Positions 50,911 through 61,638 of a stretch of 64,000 nucleotides of DNA are shown one piece after another (position 1 is the first letter of the stretch; each line of letters begins with the position of its first letter). Source of the DNA: Staphylococcus borealis. GTDB taxonomy: Bacteria > Bacillota > Bacilli > Staphylococcales > Staphylococcaceae. Position numbers and translations under genes: made by a program. The notes below the pieces were generated by a model. That model was not told the origin of the DNA. It saw only the letters and a program-made list of their open reading frames with translations, and did not search any database. The stretch covers positions 62,001 to 126,000 of the forward strand of contig NZ_CUEE01000002.1 in NCBI RefSeq assembly GCF_001224225.1. Direction: 5' to 3'.

Positions 50911-52755
50911 ATGACTAATAGAAGAGAAGATGTACGTAATATTGCAATCATTGCGCACGTTGACCATGGTAAAACTACATTAGTAGATGAATTACTTAAA
51001 CAATCTGGTATTTTCAGAGAGAACGAACATGTTGACGAAAGAGCAATGGACTCTAATGATTTAGAAAGAGAACGTGGTATTACAATTCTTGCTAAAAATA
51101 CTGCGATTGATTATAAAGGTACAAGAATAAACATCTTAGATACACCTGGACATGCTGACTTTGGTGGCGAAGTAGAACGTATTATGAAAATGGTAGACGG
51201 TGTTGTACTTGTTGTCGATGCTTATGAAGGTACAATGCCTCAAACACGTTTTGTGCTTAAAAAAGCACTAGAACAAGACTTAAAACCTGTTGTGGTTGTA
51301 AATAAAATTGATAAACCATCAGCAAGACCTGAAGGCGTAGTGGATGAAGTATTAGATTTATTCATCGAGTTAGAAGCAAATGATGAACAATTAGATTTCC
51401 CAGTAGTATATGCATCTGCTGTTAATGGTACTGCTAGTCTTGATTCAGAAAAACAAGATGAAAACATGCAGTCTTTATATGAAACAATTATTGATTATGT
51501 ACCTGCACCAATCGACAATCATGATGAACCGTTACAATTCCAAGTCGCATTATTGGATTATAATGACTACGTAGGACGTATTGGTATCGGACGTGTATTC
51601 AGAGGTAAAATGCGCGTAGGTGACAACGTATCGCTTATTAAATTAGATGGTACTGTTAAGAATTTCCGTGTAACTAAAATCTTTGGTTACTTTGGCTTGA
51701 AACGTGAAGAAATCGAAGAAGCACAAGCGGGTGATTTAATTGCCGTTTCAGGAATGGAAGATATTAACGTCGGAGAAACAGTGACACCAACTGATCATCA
51801 AGAAGCATTACCTGTGTTACGTATTGATGAACCAACACTTGAAATGACATTCAAAGTAAATAATTCACCATTTGCTGGCCGTGAAGGTGACTATGTTACT
51901 GCACGTCAAATCCAAGAACGTTTAGATCAACAACTTGAAACAGACGTTTCATTAAAAGTAACACCAACTGACTCTCCAGATACATGGGTAGTTGCAGGAC
52001 GTGGTGAATTACATTTATCTATCTTAATCGAGAATATGAGACGTGAAGGATTTGAACTTCAAGTATCTAAACCACAAGTTATTTTACGTGAAATTGATGG
52101 TGTTCTAAGTGAACCATTTGAACGCGTTCAATGTGAAGTACCTTCTGAAAATGCAGGATCAGTCATTGAATCTTTAGGTGCACGTAAAGGTGAAATGTTA
52201 GATATGTCAACAACTGATAATGGGTTAACACGACTTATCTTTATGGTACCAGCACGTGGTATGATTGGTTATACAACTGAATTTATGTCTATGACACGTG
52301 GATATGGTATTATTAACCATACTTTCGAAGAATTTAGACCTCGTGTTAAAGCACAAATTGGTGGTCGTCGTAATGGTGCATTAATTTCTATGGACCAAGG
52401 CCAAGCCACAGCATATGCGATCATCAACTTAGAAGATCGTGGTGTAAACTTCATGGAACCAGGTACTGAAGTATATGAAGGTATGATTGTTGGTGAACAT
52501 AACCGTGAAAATGATTTAACAGTAAACATTACTAAAGCAAAACATCAAACAAACGTACGTTCAGCTACTAAAGACCAAACACAAACAATGAACCGTCCAA
52601 GAATTCTTACACTTGAAGAAGCGTTAGAATATATTAATGATGATGAATTAGTTGAAGTAACGCCTCAAAGTATTCGTCTAAGAAAGAAAATTTTAAATAA
52701 ATCATTACGTGAAAAAGAAGCTAAACGTGTGAAACAAATGATGCAAGAAGAATAA
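50911..52755 (+). CDS. typA: Translational GTPase TypA/BipA
   Basis: Ribosome-associated GTPase of the EF-G superfamily used in stress, cold and ribosome assembly. 614 aa. G1 AHVDHGKTT (15-23), G2 ERGITI, G3 [11 protein letters not shown]4 NKID and G5 SAVNG. Elongation domains II, III and V follow, and the BipA-specific C-terminal domain has [22 protein letters not shown] (in part). RBS GAAAGGAATT. Single-gene unit ending in a strong hairpin. Confidence 0.97.
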   Translation: MTNRREDVRNIAIIAHVDHGKTTLVDELLKQSGIFRENEHVDERAMDSNDLERERGITILAKNTAIDYKGTRINILDTPGHADFGGEVERIMKMVDGVVLVVDAYEGTMPQTRFVLKKALEQDLKPVVVVNKIDKPSARPEGVVDEVLDLFIELEANDEQLDFPVVYASAVNGTASLDSEKQDENMQSLYETIIDYVPAPIDNHDEPLQFQVALLDYNDYVGRIGIGRVFRGKMRVGDNVSLIKLDGTVKNFRVTKIFGYFGLKREEIEEAQAGDLIAVSGMEDINVGETVTPTDHQEALPVLRIDEPTLEMTFKVNNSPFAGREGDYVTARQIQERLDQQLETDVSLKVTPTDSPDTWVVAGRGELHLSILIENMRREGFELQVSKPQVILREIDGVLSEPFERVQCEVPSENAGSVIESLGARKGEMLDMSTTDNGLTRLIFMVPARGMIGYTTEFMSMTRGYGIINHTFEEFRPRVKAQIGGRRNGALISMDQGQATAYAIINLEDRGVNFMEPGTEVYEGMIVGEHNRENDLTVNITKAKHQTNVRSATKDQTQTMNRPRILTLEEALEYINDDELVEVTPQSIRLRKKILNKSLREKEAKRVKQMMQEE

Positions 52756-52798
52756 GCATCGTTGAAATCTAAATTATTATTTAGAGTACTTTATGCAA

Positions 52799-52839
52799 AA
52801 ACCAGTAAATGTGTGCTAAGCATCATTTACTGGTTTTTT
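52799..52839 (+). terminator. Terminator of typA
   Basis: AAACCAGTAAATG pairs perfectly with CATTTACTGGTTT, 12-base loop, TTTT. The stem equals the outer part of repeat element B (CCAGTAAATGCG), so the terminator may derive from that repeat. Confidence 0.9.
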
Positions 52840-52855
52840 AGTTTGTGTATTTTAC

Positions 52856-52960
52856 AGGATGACTAGAACTGAGAAAAGCTTGATTTAAGCGCCTTCTCAG
52901 TTCAGTCAGCTACTGCGAATTTGCTAAATAGCATGATTAAATTATTTATGTCCCAGACTG
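52856..52960 (+). repeat. Dispersed repeat A, copy 3 (left hairpin missing)
   Basis: From AGGATGACTAGAACTGAG to ATGTCCCAGACTG it is nearly identical with 4117-4223. The GGGACAGAATTC hairpin that starts the full copy is absent and is replaced by the typA terminator region. Confidence 0.85.
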
Positions 52961-53001
52961 ATTTATTTTGAGAAATAAAAGTTTTAATTAATTATAGATA
53001 A

Positions 53002-53193
53002 TTAAAATCCATCATTTGGATTAAAGTTTACTGTGTGGTGTGTATTTAGACGTTGCTTTGGTCTATCTAGGCGACTTTTACAATCATCACACATAAATGT
53101 TCTGATTGGATTATTGCGAAGTCGTTTGGCTTCAACCGTATGTTCATCAATTAAAACCTTCGTATCACAAATTATACATTGTACTTCACGCAA
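53002..53193 (-). CDS. ylaI: YlaI-type zinc-ribbon protein (DUF2197)
   Basis: 63 aa. Two Cys pairs, CIIC (residues 6-9) and CDDC (35-38), form a treble-clef or zinc-ribbon site; the tail is polar (QRLNTHHTVNFNPNDGF). Start codon is TTG with AGAGGTGATC in front, one base after the stop of the upstream gene, so the two are cotranslated. The order typA / ylaI / ylaN fits the Bacillus yla region. Function unknown. Confidence 0.85.
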   Translation of the reverse strand: MREVQCIICDTKVLIDEHTVEAKRLRNNPIRTFMCDDCKSRLDRPKQRLNTHHTVNFNPNDGF

Positions 53194-53194
53194 A

Positions 53195-53680
53195 TTAGAT
53201 CACCTCTATATGCGTAACATATTTAAATTCATACGTGTAATCTTTCTCATCTGGGTTATAAACAAAGCTATCTACAGCGTTATCATCATACATTCGTTTA
53301 CCGTCTTTCGCAAATTGGAAGAACAGATAAGGTAACAAGTCAATTGGGACTTCAATAGCATCATTTTCATTAAATAATTTAATTGCAGTCGCATTGTCTT
53401 GCGGTTCTGCATTTTTGAAGAAAGGTGTCATATTGATAGCGAAAGAATCTTCTAATACAGAACGTTTACGATATTTTATCTCTGAATTTAAAGTTGGAGG
53501 ATTCGTTTGTCCTTCAAGAATGGCTCTGTTCCATTCACGATTATCTTCAAATTTAATAGGTTTTGTTCCTTCAAACACACCGCTTTCAATATCTTCGATT
53601 TTTACTTTTCTATCATCGAATATCCAAGTTGTACTATCTAAAGTGATAGGGAACTTGACTAAGCCTTTGATTTGAATCAT
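53195..53680 (-). CDS. Soluble protein of unknown function upstream of ylaI
   Basis: 161 aa from the ATG of MIQIKGLVKFPITLDST, with GGGAGTGGG upstream; a longer in-frame start has no ribosome site. Mixed alpha/beta, acidic, no signal peptide or membrane helix. Distinct stretches are STTWIFDDRKVKIEDIESG, NREWNRAILEGQTNPP and VPIDLLPYLFFQFAKDGKRM. I do not recognise a family. It is the first gene of a two-gene unit with the zinc-ribbon protein. Confidence 0.8.
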   Translation of the reverse strand: MIQIKGLVKFPITLDSTTWIFDDRKVKIEDIESGVFEGTKPIKFEDNREWNRAILEGQTNPPTLNSEIKYRKRSVLEDSFAINMTPFFKNAEPQDNATAIKLFNENDAIEVPIDLLPYLFFQFAKDGKRMYDDNAVDSFVYNPDEKDYTYEFKYVTHIEVI

Positions 53681-53820
53681 TTTTTGCCCACTCCCTAATT
53701 TCGTTCTAGTCATTATTTTATCACAATTAAATTCATGTATTCACTGAATAAACTTGCTTTTTAAAAAGTAGTAAGATAAACTTTTGATATGAAGATATTT
53801 AATGATAGGGGGAGTATGTG

Positions 53821-54099
53821 ATGCCGAAGCAAACGAAAATGAGTAACGTGGCTTATGAGCAATTAAATCAAGATGCTGATAGAATCTTACATTTAATTAA
53901 AGTTCAAATGGATAATTTAACTTTACCTTCGTGCCCGTTATATGAAGAAGTTCTCGACACACAAATGTTTGGTTTACAAAAAGAAGTTGACTTTGCGGTT
54001 AAACTTGGTTTAGTCAATAAAGAAGACGGCAAAAATTTAATGCTACGTTTAGAAAAAGAATTATCTAAACTTCATGAAGCATTTACTAATGTAAAATAA
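53821..54099 (+). CDS. ylaN: UPF0358 family protein YlaN
   Basis: 92 aa, helical, cytosolic. The family core [20 protein letters not shown] then [17 protein letters not shown] is highly conserved. ATG chosen over a GTG directly before it because it matches the staphylococcal protein. YlaN is needed for normal growth in Bacillus and has been linked to iron and Fur control; nothing in this window tests that. GGGGGAGT is the ribosome site. Confidence 0.92.
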   Translation: MPKQTKMSNVAYEQLNQDADRILHLIKVQMDNLTLPSCPLYEEVLDTQMFGLQKEVDFAVKLGLVNKEDGKNLMLRLEKELSKLHEAFTNVK

Positions 54100-54198
54100 C
54101 TATCGATTAAATATATAAGTAAATTTTAATGATTTGCTTTTTCATTTATAAATTGAGTTAATTGTAATATTTATTACATATAAATTATCTCACTATAG

Positions 54199-54241
54199 TG
54201 ACTGAAATATTATGTTTATAATATTTTCAGTCATTTTATGT
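54199..54241 (+). terminator. Terminator of ylaN
   Basis: TGACTGAAATATTAT pairs with ATAATATTTTCAGTCA, 4-base loop, then TTTTATGTTTT. The rest of the 315-base gap to ftsW holds AT-rich sequence and the ftsW promoter. Confidence 0.85.
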
Positions 54242-54310
54242 TTTAAGCGCTTTTTCAAATTGAAGACTGAAATTGTAAGTTAAATAGATGCATCACTAAT
54301 CAGTTTATAT

Positions 54311-54340
54311 TTGTTAAATAATGTGCACAAAGTATATAAT
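54311..54340 (+). promoter_or_regulatory. Promoter of ftsW
   Basis: TTGTTA, 18 bases, perfect TATAAT; 75 bases before the chosen ATG. Confidence 0.65.
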
Positions 54341-54414
54341 AGTTTAGACAGAAATTATGTTTAAATGTAATAGTATTCATAGTTTTAAAAATCTAGAATT
54401 GGATGATCATTTTT

Positions 54415-55641
54415 ATGAGTAATTTAAAAAATATATTTCGATACATAGGTAGAACTGCTAAGTTCATCGATTATCCATTATTAATTACATACGTTATTTT
54501 GTGTCTCTTTGGTTTGATTATGGTATATAGTGCAAGTATGGTTGCGGCAACTAAAGGGACGCTAACAGGTGGACTTGAAGTATCTGGTACGTATTTCTAC
54601 AATAGACAGCTTATATACGTTATTATGAGTTTTATTGTCGTATTCTTTATCGCTTTTATGCTGAATATTAAAATATTACAACAAGCGAAAACACAGAAGT
54701 GGATCATGATAATCATCTTCGTGTTACTATTTTTAACTCTTATCGTAGGTAAAAATATTAACGGTTCTAAGAGTTGGATAAATCTTGGATTTATGAACTT
54801 ACAAGCATCAGAATTGTTGAAAATTGCATTCATATTATATATTTCATATGTGATCAGTCGAAAATTACCACAAGTAAGAGAGAAGATTAAAGTTATCGCT
54901 GCACCACTTGTGCTGATAGTTGTATGTCTATTTTTAGTATTATTACAGGGTGATATTGGACAGACTTTGCTCATCATGATAATCATTGTATCTATGTTTA
55001 TTTTTGCTGGCATAGGTGTTCAGAAAATAGTCAAAGGACCCGTCTTACTTATCGTTGGTAGTTTCGTTGGTATTGCTTTACTCTTTGTAGCAAGCGGTAT
55101 GATGCCACACTATTTGAAAGCCCGTTTTAGTACCCTGATGAACCCATTCAGTTCTGAAGCTGGTACAGGTTACCATTTGACCAATTCATTAATGGCGATA
55201 GGTAATGGCGGTTTATTTGGACGCGGATTAGGTAATGGTATTATGAAACTTGGCTATTTGCCAGAGGCACATACTGACTTTATTTTCGCAGTCATTTGTG
55301 AAGAACTTGGTTTAGTAGGTGGATTATTTGTAATTTGCTTATTATTCTTTATCGTTTATCGCGCTTTCGTATTAGCTACTAAAACGCCATCTTATTTTTA
55401 TAAATTAATTTGTGTAGGTGTTGCAAGTTATATCGGAAGTCAGACGTTTGTTAATTTAGGTGGTATTTCAGCAACTATCCCATTAACAGGTGTTCCATTA
55501 CCATTTATAAGTTTTGGAGGTTCATCAATGTTAAGTTTAAGTATCGCAATGGGTCTATTATTGCTAGTTGCCAAACAAATTAAAATGGACGAAAAACGAT
55601 CACAAAAAGCTAAAAAACAAAAAATTGGTTTAACTAGATAA
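54415..55641 (+). CDS. ftsW: Septal peptidoglycan polymerase FtsW
   Basis: SEDS-family glycosyltransferase that polymerises lipid II at the division site with its class b PBP partner. 408 aa from MSNLKNIFRYIG; an ATG 12 bases upstream has poorer context. About ten membrane helices. SEDS landmarks: LIMVYSAS, NGSKSWINLGFMNLQASELLKI (in part), the long external loop with FSSEAGTGYHLTNSLMAIGNG, GLGNGIMKLGYLPEAHTDFIF containing the catalytic Asp region, and PLTGVPLPFISFGGSS. It stands outside any dcw cluster, as usual in staphylococci. Confidence 0.94.
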   Translation: MSNLKNIFRYIGRTAKFIDYPLLITYVILCLFGLIMVYSASMVAATKGTLTGGLEVSGTYFYNRQLIYVIMSFIVVFFIAFMLNIKILQQAKTQKWIMIIIFVLLFLTLIVGKNINGSKSWINLGFMNLQASELLKIAFILYISYVISRKLPQVREKIKVIAAPLVLIVVCLFLVLLQGDIGQTLLIMIIIVSMFIFAGIGVQKIVKGPVLLIVGSFVGIALLFVASGMMPHYLKARFSTLMNPFSSEAGTGYHLTNSLMAIGNGGLFGRGLGNGIMKLGYLPEAHTDFIFAVICEELGLVGGLFVICLLFFIVYRAFVLATKTPSYFYKLICVGVASYIGSQTFVNLGGISATIPLTGVPLPFISFGGSSMLSLSIAMGLLLLVAKQIKMDEKRSQKAKKQKIGLTR

Positions 55642-55660
55642 AGATAATAATATAAACGAT

Positions 55661-55704
55661 ACCTTTACATGAACATATAATTAGAGTTCATGTAAAGGTT
55701 TTTT
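55661..55704 (+). terminator. Terminator of ftsW
   Basis: Perfect 14-bp stem ACCTTTACATGAAC with an 11-base loop and TTTTT tail. Beyond it, 55705-55989 is AT-rich leader of pyc in which I could not fix a promoter with confidence. Confidence 0.93.
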
Positions 55705-55989
55705 ACATTTTTATGAAAATTATTATAAAACGTCGATGTTGGTGGAGTATTATCTATTAAAGTGATAATATAAAGTTATGACTAATGATAATTTTTCCTG
55801 ATGATACTCTGAGCATGCGTTTTAGAAAAGGGTATATATGCAATACTTATTTTCAAGCATTATTAGTACTTTACTATTTTTTTATAACTCACATTTCATA
55901 AATAAAGATAGCTTTATTATTTGAGTTAGTATAAAATTTTATTATCTAATTAGTTAGAATATTCGAACTTTAAAAGGGGAGTGCCTTTT

Positions 55990-58900
55990 TTGAAAAATAT
56001 AAAAAAATTATTAGTAGCAAACCGTGGCGAAATTGCAATCAGAATATTTAGGGCAGCAACAGAATTAAATATTAAAACCGTGGCAATTTATTCGAACGAA
56101 GATAAAAATGCTTTACATAGATATAAAGCTGATGAATCTTATTTAGTGGGCAAAGATTTGGGTCCAGCTGAGAGTTATTTGAACATTGAACGTATCATCG
56201 ATGTGGCGAAAAGAGCTGGTGTGGATGCAATTCATCCTGGTTATGGCTTCTTAAGTGAGAATGAACAATTTGCACATCGTTGTGAAGAAGAAGGTATTAA
56301 ATTTATTGGTCCACACTTAGAACATTTGGATATGTTTGGGGATAAAGTTAAAGCGAGAACGACTGCGATTAAAGCTAACTTACCAGTCATTCCTGGTACT
56401 GATGGACCAATTGAAAGTTTCGAAGCGGCCAAAGCATTTGCTAAAGATGCTGGTTTTCCTTTAATGATTAAAGCCACTAGTGGTGGCGGTGGTAAAGGGA
56501 TGCGTATTGTTCGTGAAGAAAGAGAATTGGAAGATGCGTTTCACCGTGCCAAATCTGAAGCGGAAAAATCTTTTGGGAACAGTGACGTTTATATTGAAAG
56601 ATACATAGACAATCCGAAACATATAGAAGTACAAATTATTGGTGATGAATATGGTAATATTGTGCATTTGTATGAACGTGATTGTTCGGTACAACGTCGT
56701 CATCAGAAAGTTGTAGAAGTAGCCCCTTCAGTAGGATTATCTCATGATTTAAGAGAACGAATTTGTGATGCGGCACTACAATTGATGAATAATATCAAAT
56801 ATGTGAATGCGGGTACTGTAGAATTCTTAGTATCAGGGGACGAGTTCTTCTTTATCGAAGTTAATCCTCGTGTACAAGTAGAGCATACAATAACTGAGAT
56901 GATTACAGGTATAGATATTGTTAAAACTCAAATTTTAGTTGCTGATGGTGCTAATTTGTTTGATGAACGTATTTCTATGCCTCAACAAGAAGACATTCAA
57001 TCATTAGGTTATGCTATTCAATGTCGTATTACGACTGAGGACCCAACCAATGATTTTATGCCAGATTCAGGTACAATTATCGCGTACCGTTCAAGTGGCG
57101 GCTTTGGTGTACGATTAGATGCTGGAGATGGTTTCCAAGGTGCAGAGATATCTCCGTATTACGACTCATTGTTAGTTAAATTATCGACACACGCGGTTAC
57201 GTTTAAACAAGCTGAAGAAAAGATGGAACGTTCACTTCGCGAGATGCGTATCCGTGGTGTGAAAACGAATATTCCGTTTCTAATTAATGTGATGCGAAAT
57301 GATCAATTCCGCAGTGGAGATTATACAACTAAATTTATTGAACAAACACCTGAATTATTTAATATTGCACCTACACTTGACCGTGGTACTAAAACGCTTG
57401 AATATATCGGTAATGTTACAATTAATGGTTTCCCAAATGTTGAAAAGAGACCTAAACCTGATTATGAATCAACAACGATACCTCAAGTGTCTCACAGAAA
57501 AATTAATTCATTGAATGGTACAAAGCAGTTACTTGATAACGAAGGACCAAGAGCAGTTGCGAATTGGGTTCGTGAACAAAAAGATGTATTGGTAACTGAT
57601 ACTACATTTCGTGATGCACATCAATCGCTTTTAGCAACACGTGTACGTACTAAAGATATGATGAATATTGCCTCTAAAACAGCTGAAGTATTTAAAGATA
57701 GTTTCTCTTTAGAAATGTGGGGAGGCGCAACATTTGATGTCGCATATAACTTTTTAAAGGAAAATCCATGGGAACGACTTGAAAGATTACGTAAAGCCAT
57801 TCCAAATATTTTGTTCCAAATGTTATTACGCGCTTCAAATGCAGTCGGTTATAAAAACTATGCTGATAATGTAATTGAAAAGTTTGTAAAAGAAAGTGCA
57901 AATGCAGGCGTAGATGTCTTTCGAATTTTCGATTCATTAAACTGGGTCGACCAAATGAAAGTAGCAAATGAAGCGGTTCAAAAGGCAGGTAAAATTTCTG
58001 AAGGCGCAATTTGCTATACGGGAGATATCTTAAATCCTGAACGTTCAAATGTATTTACACTTGAATATTATGTTAATTTAGCTAAAGAATTAGAACGTGA
58101 AGGATTCCATATCTTAGCAATTAAAGATATGGCTGGATTATTAAAACCTAAAGCAGCTTATGAACTTATCGGCGAATTAAAATCAGCGATAAACTTACCA
58201 ATACATTTACACACTCATGATACGAGTGGAAATGGCCTGCTTATCTATAAAGAAGCGATAGATGCAGGTGTTGATATCATAGATACTGCTGTTGCATCTA
58301 TGAGTGGTTTGACAAGTCAACCTAGTGCTAATTCACTTTATTATGGACTGAATGGCTTTAATCGTCATTTAAGCGCAGATATTGAAGGCTTAGAAGAACT
58401 CAGTCATTATTGGAGTACTGTGCGCCCTTACTATAATGACTTTGAAAGTGACATTAAATCTCCTAATACTGAAATTTATCAACATGAAATGCCTGGGGGA
58501 CAATATTCAAACTTAAGTCAACAAGCTAAAAGTTTAGGCTTAGGTGAACGTTTCCACGAGGTCAAAGATATGTATCGTCGTGTGAATTTCTTATTTGGAG
58601 ATATTGTGAAAGTAACACCATCATCTAAAGTTGTAGGAGATATGGCACTTTATATGGTTCAAAATGATTTGGATGAACAAACAGTAATTAATGAAGGACA
58701 TAAGTTAGATTTCCCTGAATCTGTTGTATCATATTTCAAAGGTGACATCGGTCAACCGGTCAATGGTTTTAATAAAAATCTCCAAGCGGTCATCCTTAAA
58801 GGCCAACAACCATTAACAGAGCGTCCAGGTGAATATTTAGCCCCTGTAAATTTTGATGATATAAGACAAGAACTTGAAGCAAAAGCTTATGGTGAAGTGA

Positions 58901-59439
58901 CTGAACAAGATGTTATCAGTTATGTATTGTATCCAAAAGTATTTGATCAATATATTCAAACGAAACAACAATATGGTGATTTATCGTTATTAGATACACC
59001 AACGTTCTTCTTCGGTATGCGTAATGGTGAAACAGTTGAAATCGAAATAGATACGGGTAAACGATTGATCATTAAACTTGAAACGATTAGTGAGCCAGAT
59101 GAAAATGGTTATAGAACGATTTATTATGTGATGAATGGACAAGCGCGTCGTATTTCGATTAAAGATGAAAATATTAAAACAAATACGAACTTAAAACCTA
59201 AAGCAGACAAATCAAACCTTAGTCATATCGGTGCTCAAATGCCAGGTTCGGTTACTGAGGTAAAAGTTGCAGTTGGCGATGAAGTAAAAGTTAATCAACC
59301 ACTACTAATTACAGAAGCGATGAAGATGGAAACGACAATTCAGGCACCGTTCAATGGTACAATCAAACAAGTAACCGTTGTTAGTGGTGATGCAATTGCC
59401 ACAGGGGATCTACTGATTGAGATTGAAAAAGCAGATTAA
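55990..59439 (+). CDS. pyc: Pyruvate carboxylase
   Basis: Biotin enzyme that makes oxaloacetate from pyruvate, bicarbonate and ATP. 1149 aa from the TTG (MKNIKKLLVANRGEIAIR) eight bases after AAGGGGAG; a GTG nine bases earlier lies on top of the ribosome site. Biotin carboxylase domain 1 to about 450 (KATSGGGGKGMRIV, FFIEVNPRVQVEHTITE). Carboxyltransferase domain about 530-1000 (DTTFRDAHQSLLATR, DIIDTAVASMSG). Biotin carrier at the end with EAMKMET, Lys1112 being biotinylated. The central allosteric domain binds acetyl-CoA, and c-di-AMP in some Firmicutes. Confidence 0.97.
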   Translation: MKNIKKLLVANRGEIAIRIFRAATELNIKTVAIYSNEDKNALHRYKADESYLVGKDLGPAESYLNIERIIDVAKRAGVDAIHPGYGFLSENEQFAHRCEEEGIKFIGPHLEHLDMFGDKVKARTTAIKANLPVIPGTDGPIESFEAAKAFAKDAGFPLMIKATSGGGGKGMRIVREERELEDAFHRAKSEAEKSFGNSDVYIERYIDNPKHIEVQIIGDEYGNIVHLYERDCSVQRRHQKVVEVAPSVGLSHDLRERICDAALQLMNNIKYVNAGTVEFLVSGDEFFFIEVNPRVQVEHTITEMITGIDIVKTQILVADGANLFDERISMPQQEDIQSLGYAIQCRITTEDPTNDFMPDSGTIIAYRSSGGFGVRLDAGDGFQGAEISPYYDSLLVKLSTHAVTFKQAEEKMERSLREMRIRGVKTNIPFLINVMRNDQFRSGDYTTKFIEQTPELFNIAPTLDRGTKTLEYIGNVTINGFPNVEKRPKPDYESTTIPQVSHRKINSLNGTKQLLDNEGPRAVANWVREQKDVLVTDTTFRDAHQSLLATRVRTKDMMNIASKTAEVFKDSFSLEMWGGATFDVAYNFLKENPWERLERLRKAIPNILFQMLLRASNAVGYKNYADNVIEKFVKESANAGVDVFRIFDSLNWVDQMKVANEAVQKAGKISEGAICYTGDILNPERSNVFTLEYYVNLAKELEREGFHILAIKDMAGLLKPKAAYELIGELKSAINLPIHLHTHDTSGNGLLIYKEAIDAGVDIIDTAVASMSGLTSQPSANSLYYGLNGFNRHLSADIEGLEELSHYWSTVRPYYNDFESDIKSPNTEIYQHEMPGGQYSNLSQQAKSLGLGERFHEVKDMYRRVNFLFGDIVKVTPSSKVVGDMALYMVQNDLDEQTVINEGHKLDFPESVVSYFKGDIGQPVNGFNKNLQAVILKGQQPLTERPGEYLAPVNFDDIRQELEAKAYGEVTEQDVISYVLYPKVFDQYIQTKQQYGDLSLLDTPTFFFGMRNGETVEIEIDTGKRLIIKLETISEPDENGYRTIYYVMNGQARRISIKDENIKTNTNLKPKADKSNLSHIGAQMPGSVTEVKVAVGDEVKVNQPLLITEAMKMETTIQAPFNGTIKQVTVVSGDAIATGDLLIEIEKAD

Positions 59440-59496
59440 ATTAAATAGTTGTTTGAAAATAAGACATTTTGACGTTATAGAACAATTCAATAAATA

Positions 59497-59536
59497 AAAA
59501 AAGGAGATGTGATAACACGGTTCACATCTCCTTTTT
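59497..59536. terminator. Bidirectional terminator between pyc and ctaA
   Basis: AAAAAGGAGATGTGA / TCACATCTCCTTTTT with a 9-base loop. A-run before and T-run after serve both convergent genes. Confidence 0.92.
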
Positions 59537-59547
59537 AATATGATAGG

Positions 59548-60462
59548 TTATTTGTTATTTTCACTTCTAATGGTACGTAGCATTAACATAATGAAGTAGG
59601 CAATCATACCAAATAATAGCGTGATAAATAATGCATGTAAAAGTGCAATGAATAAATTGACGTTCGTCATTACAGATAACGCACCAGTAATGACTTGCAA
59701 TATGATAAGAATAAACGCAGTCGTATATCCATATCGTATCGTTCTATTCTCAGAATAATTCTTAACTGCGTGAATAAATGTGATCATAATCCATATAAAT
59801 GTAATAAATGCCATGCCACGATGCGCAAATTGAACCCAATCTTGTTCAGTATGTGGAATAATATCATGGAAAGGTAACGGCCAACCACCATAAGCTAAAC
59901 TTGCCTTTGCATGTCTAACTAACGCACCAGTATAAATGGTTACATACACAATGCCTGTCATGATCCATGTTAATCTTCTTAAAGGCTTTCTGATATATAA
60001 TTCATCGGCTTCATATTTCTTATCAACTTCAAATATGATCAGCATTAGAACGAATACTGAAGAGAAACTAATCAAAGATATGCCGAAATGCAGCGCTAAT
60101 ACATATGAATTTTGTTGCCAAATAACAGCTGCTGCACCAATTAATGCTTGAACAAGTAAAAATGCGATACTAATAATAGCTAATGGCTTTACTTCTTTAA
60201 TATAGCCGATATGTTTCCATGCAGTAATAGCTAACCACAGTACAACAATTAATGAGATACCTGAGACAGCGCGATGACTTAATTCAATAATAGTGTCTAT
60301 TGGTAAATTGTCAGGGAGTAATGCACCGTGACATAAAGGCCAAGATGATCCACATCCATCTTCAGAGCCAGTCTTAGTAACTAATGCACCACCAAGTTGT
60401 ACAAATGCCATTATGATAGTTGCTAATACAGATAACCATTTAAGGTTTCGTTTATTAAACAA
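59548..60462 (-). CDS. ctaA: Heme A synthase
   Basis: Membrane enzyme oxidising heme O to heme A for the Qox aa3 oxidase. 304 aa, eight helices. Start is TTG ([12 protein letters not shown]) after GATGGGGTG; a frame from an upstream ATG overlaps that site. Conserved Cys pair CGSSWPLC in the first external loop and heme His residues in [30 protein letters not shown] and IALLHALFI. Divergent from ctaB with 235 bases between, as in other Bacillales. Confidence 0.96.
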   Translation of the reverse strand: MFNKRNLKWLSVLATIIMAFVQLGGALVTKTGSEDGCGSSWPLCHGALLPDNLPIDTIIELSHRAVSGISLIVVLWLAITAWKHIGYIKEVKPLAIISIAFLLVQALIGAAAVIWQQNSYVLALHFGISLISFSSVFVLMLIIFEVDKKYEADELYIRKPLRRLTWIMTGIVYVTIYTGALVRHAKASLAYGGWPLPFHDIIPHTEQDWVQFAHRGMAFITFIWIMITFIHAVKNYSENRTIRYGYTTAFILIILQVITGALSVMTNVNLFIALLHALFITLLFGMIAYFIMLMLRTIRSENNK

Positions 60463-60636
60463 TGTTATACACCCCATCATTAATTAAGTGCATCTTCTAA
60501 ATACAATTGATTACGCTTAATTAATGTCTATTTTATTGAAATTATATTATTAAAATAATTATACAACAATAAGAACTAACAAAAAATTAGTGTAGTAGAA
60601 TGTCGCTAAAGTGTCACAATTAAATTTGATATAAAC

Positions 60637-60665
60637 TAGTCAATTTTTAGTAATTACTATATCAT
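60637..60665 (+). promoter_or_regulatory. Promoter of ctaB-ctaM
   Basis: TAGTCA, 17 bases, TATCAT; 32 bases before the ctaB ATG. GTGTCACAATTAAATTTGAT just upstream may hold a regulator site but matches no motif I can name. Confidence 0.5.
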
Positions 60666-60697
60666 AGTATTATATGGAAAATTTAAGGAGGGGGATC

Positions 60698-61609
60698 ATG
60701 AGCAAAGAGCAAACTTTGTCACAACCATCGAGCCGTGTATCGTTTAAAGAGTTACAACAGATTATCAAGATGGGATTGGTCCAAGGTAACTTAATTCCTG
60801 CATTTGCAGGCGCTTGGTTAGCAGTTGTGATGACCAATCATTCCTTCCTATCGTCAATACCTCAAATTCTATTAATGTTGATTGGTTCAACATTAATTAT
60901 GGGTGGTGCTTGTGCATTAAACAATTATTATGATCAGGACATTGATCGTATAATGCCAAGTAAACAAAATAGACCAACAGTTAATGATAGAATTTCAGAT
61001 AAAAATTTATTATTTTTAAGTTTTGGTATGATGTTAGTAGGAGAAGCTTGTTTATTCTTATTAAATGTACCATCAGGCGTACTAGGACTTATCGGCATCG
61101 TAGGTTATGTGTCTTATTATTCAATTTGGTCTAAAAGACATACAACTTGGAATACAGTAGTAGGAAGTTTTCCAGGTGCAGTACCACCATTAATTGGATG
61201 GGTTGCAATTGATGGAAATATAAGTCTCGTTGCAATTGCATTATTTTTAGTTGTTTTTTGTTGGCAACCAATTCACTTTTATGCTTTAGCAATTAAACGA
61301 AGTGATGAATATGCATTAGCTAATATTCCTATGTTACCATCTGTTAAAGGATTTAAACGTACTAGAGTAAGTATGTTTATATGGTTAATATTTTTACTTC
61401 CATTACCATTCCTATTATCAAGTCTTGGAACAACATTTGTAGTATTAGGAACATTGCTCAATTTAGGTTGGCTTTATATAGGTTTAACGTCATTTAAGAG
61501 AAATACAGACCAAACTAAATGGGCAACAAAAATGTTTATATACTCTCTAAATTATTTAGTAGTGTTTTTCGTTTTAGTTGTTGTTATCTCACTTATAAAA
61601 ATGATTTAA
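60698..61609 (+). CDS. ctaB: Protoheme IX farnesyltransferase (heme O synthase)
   Basis: Adds farnesyl to heme b to give heme O, substrate of CtaA. 303 aa from the ATG after AAGGAGGGGGATC; the frame extends upstream but without a ribosome site. UbiA-type prenyltransferase with eight or nine helices. [19 protein letters not shown] is the first Asp-rich motif and [19 protein letters not shown] the second conserved block. Transcribed with ctaM. Confidence 0.97.
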   Translation: MSKEQTLSQPSSRVSFKELQQIIKMGLVQGNLIPAFAGAWLAVVMTNHSFLSSIPQILLMLIGSTLIMGGACALNNYYDQDIDRIMPSKQNRPTVNDRISDKNLLFLSFGMMLVGEACLFLLNVPSGVLGLIGIVGYVSYYSIWSKRHTTWNTVVGSFPGAVPPLIGWVAIDGNISLVAIALFLVVFCWQPIHFYALAIKRSDEYALANIPMLPSVKGFKRTRVSMFIWLIFLLPLPFLLSSLGTTFVVLGTLLNLGWLYIGLTSFKRNTDQTKWATKMFIYSLNYLVVFFVLVVVISLIKMI

Positions 61610-61638
61610 AATATACAAATTAAATAAGGATGAAACAT

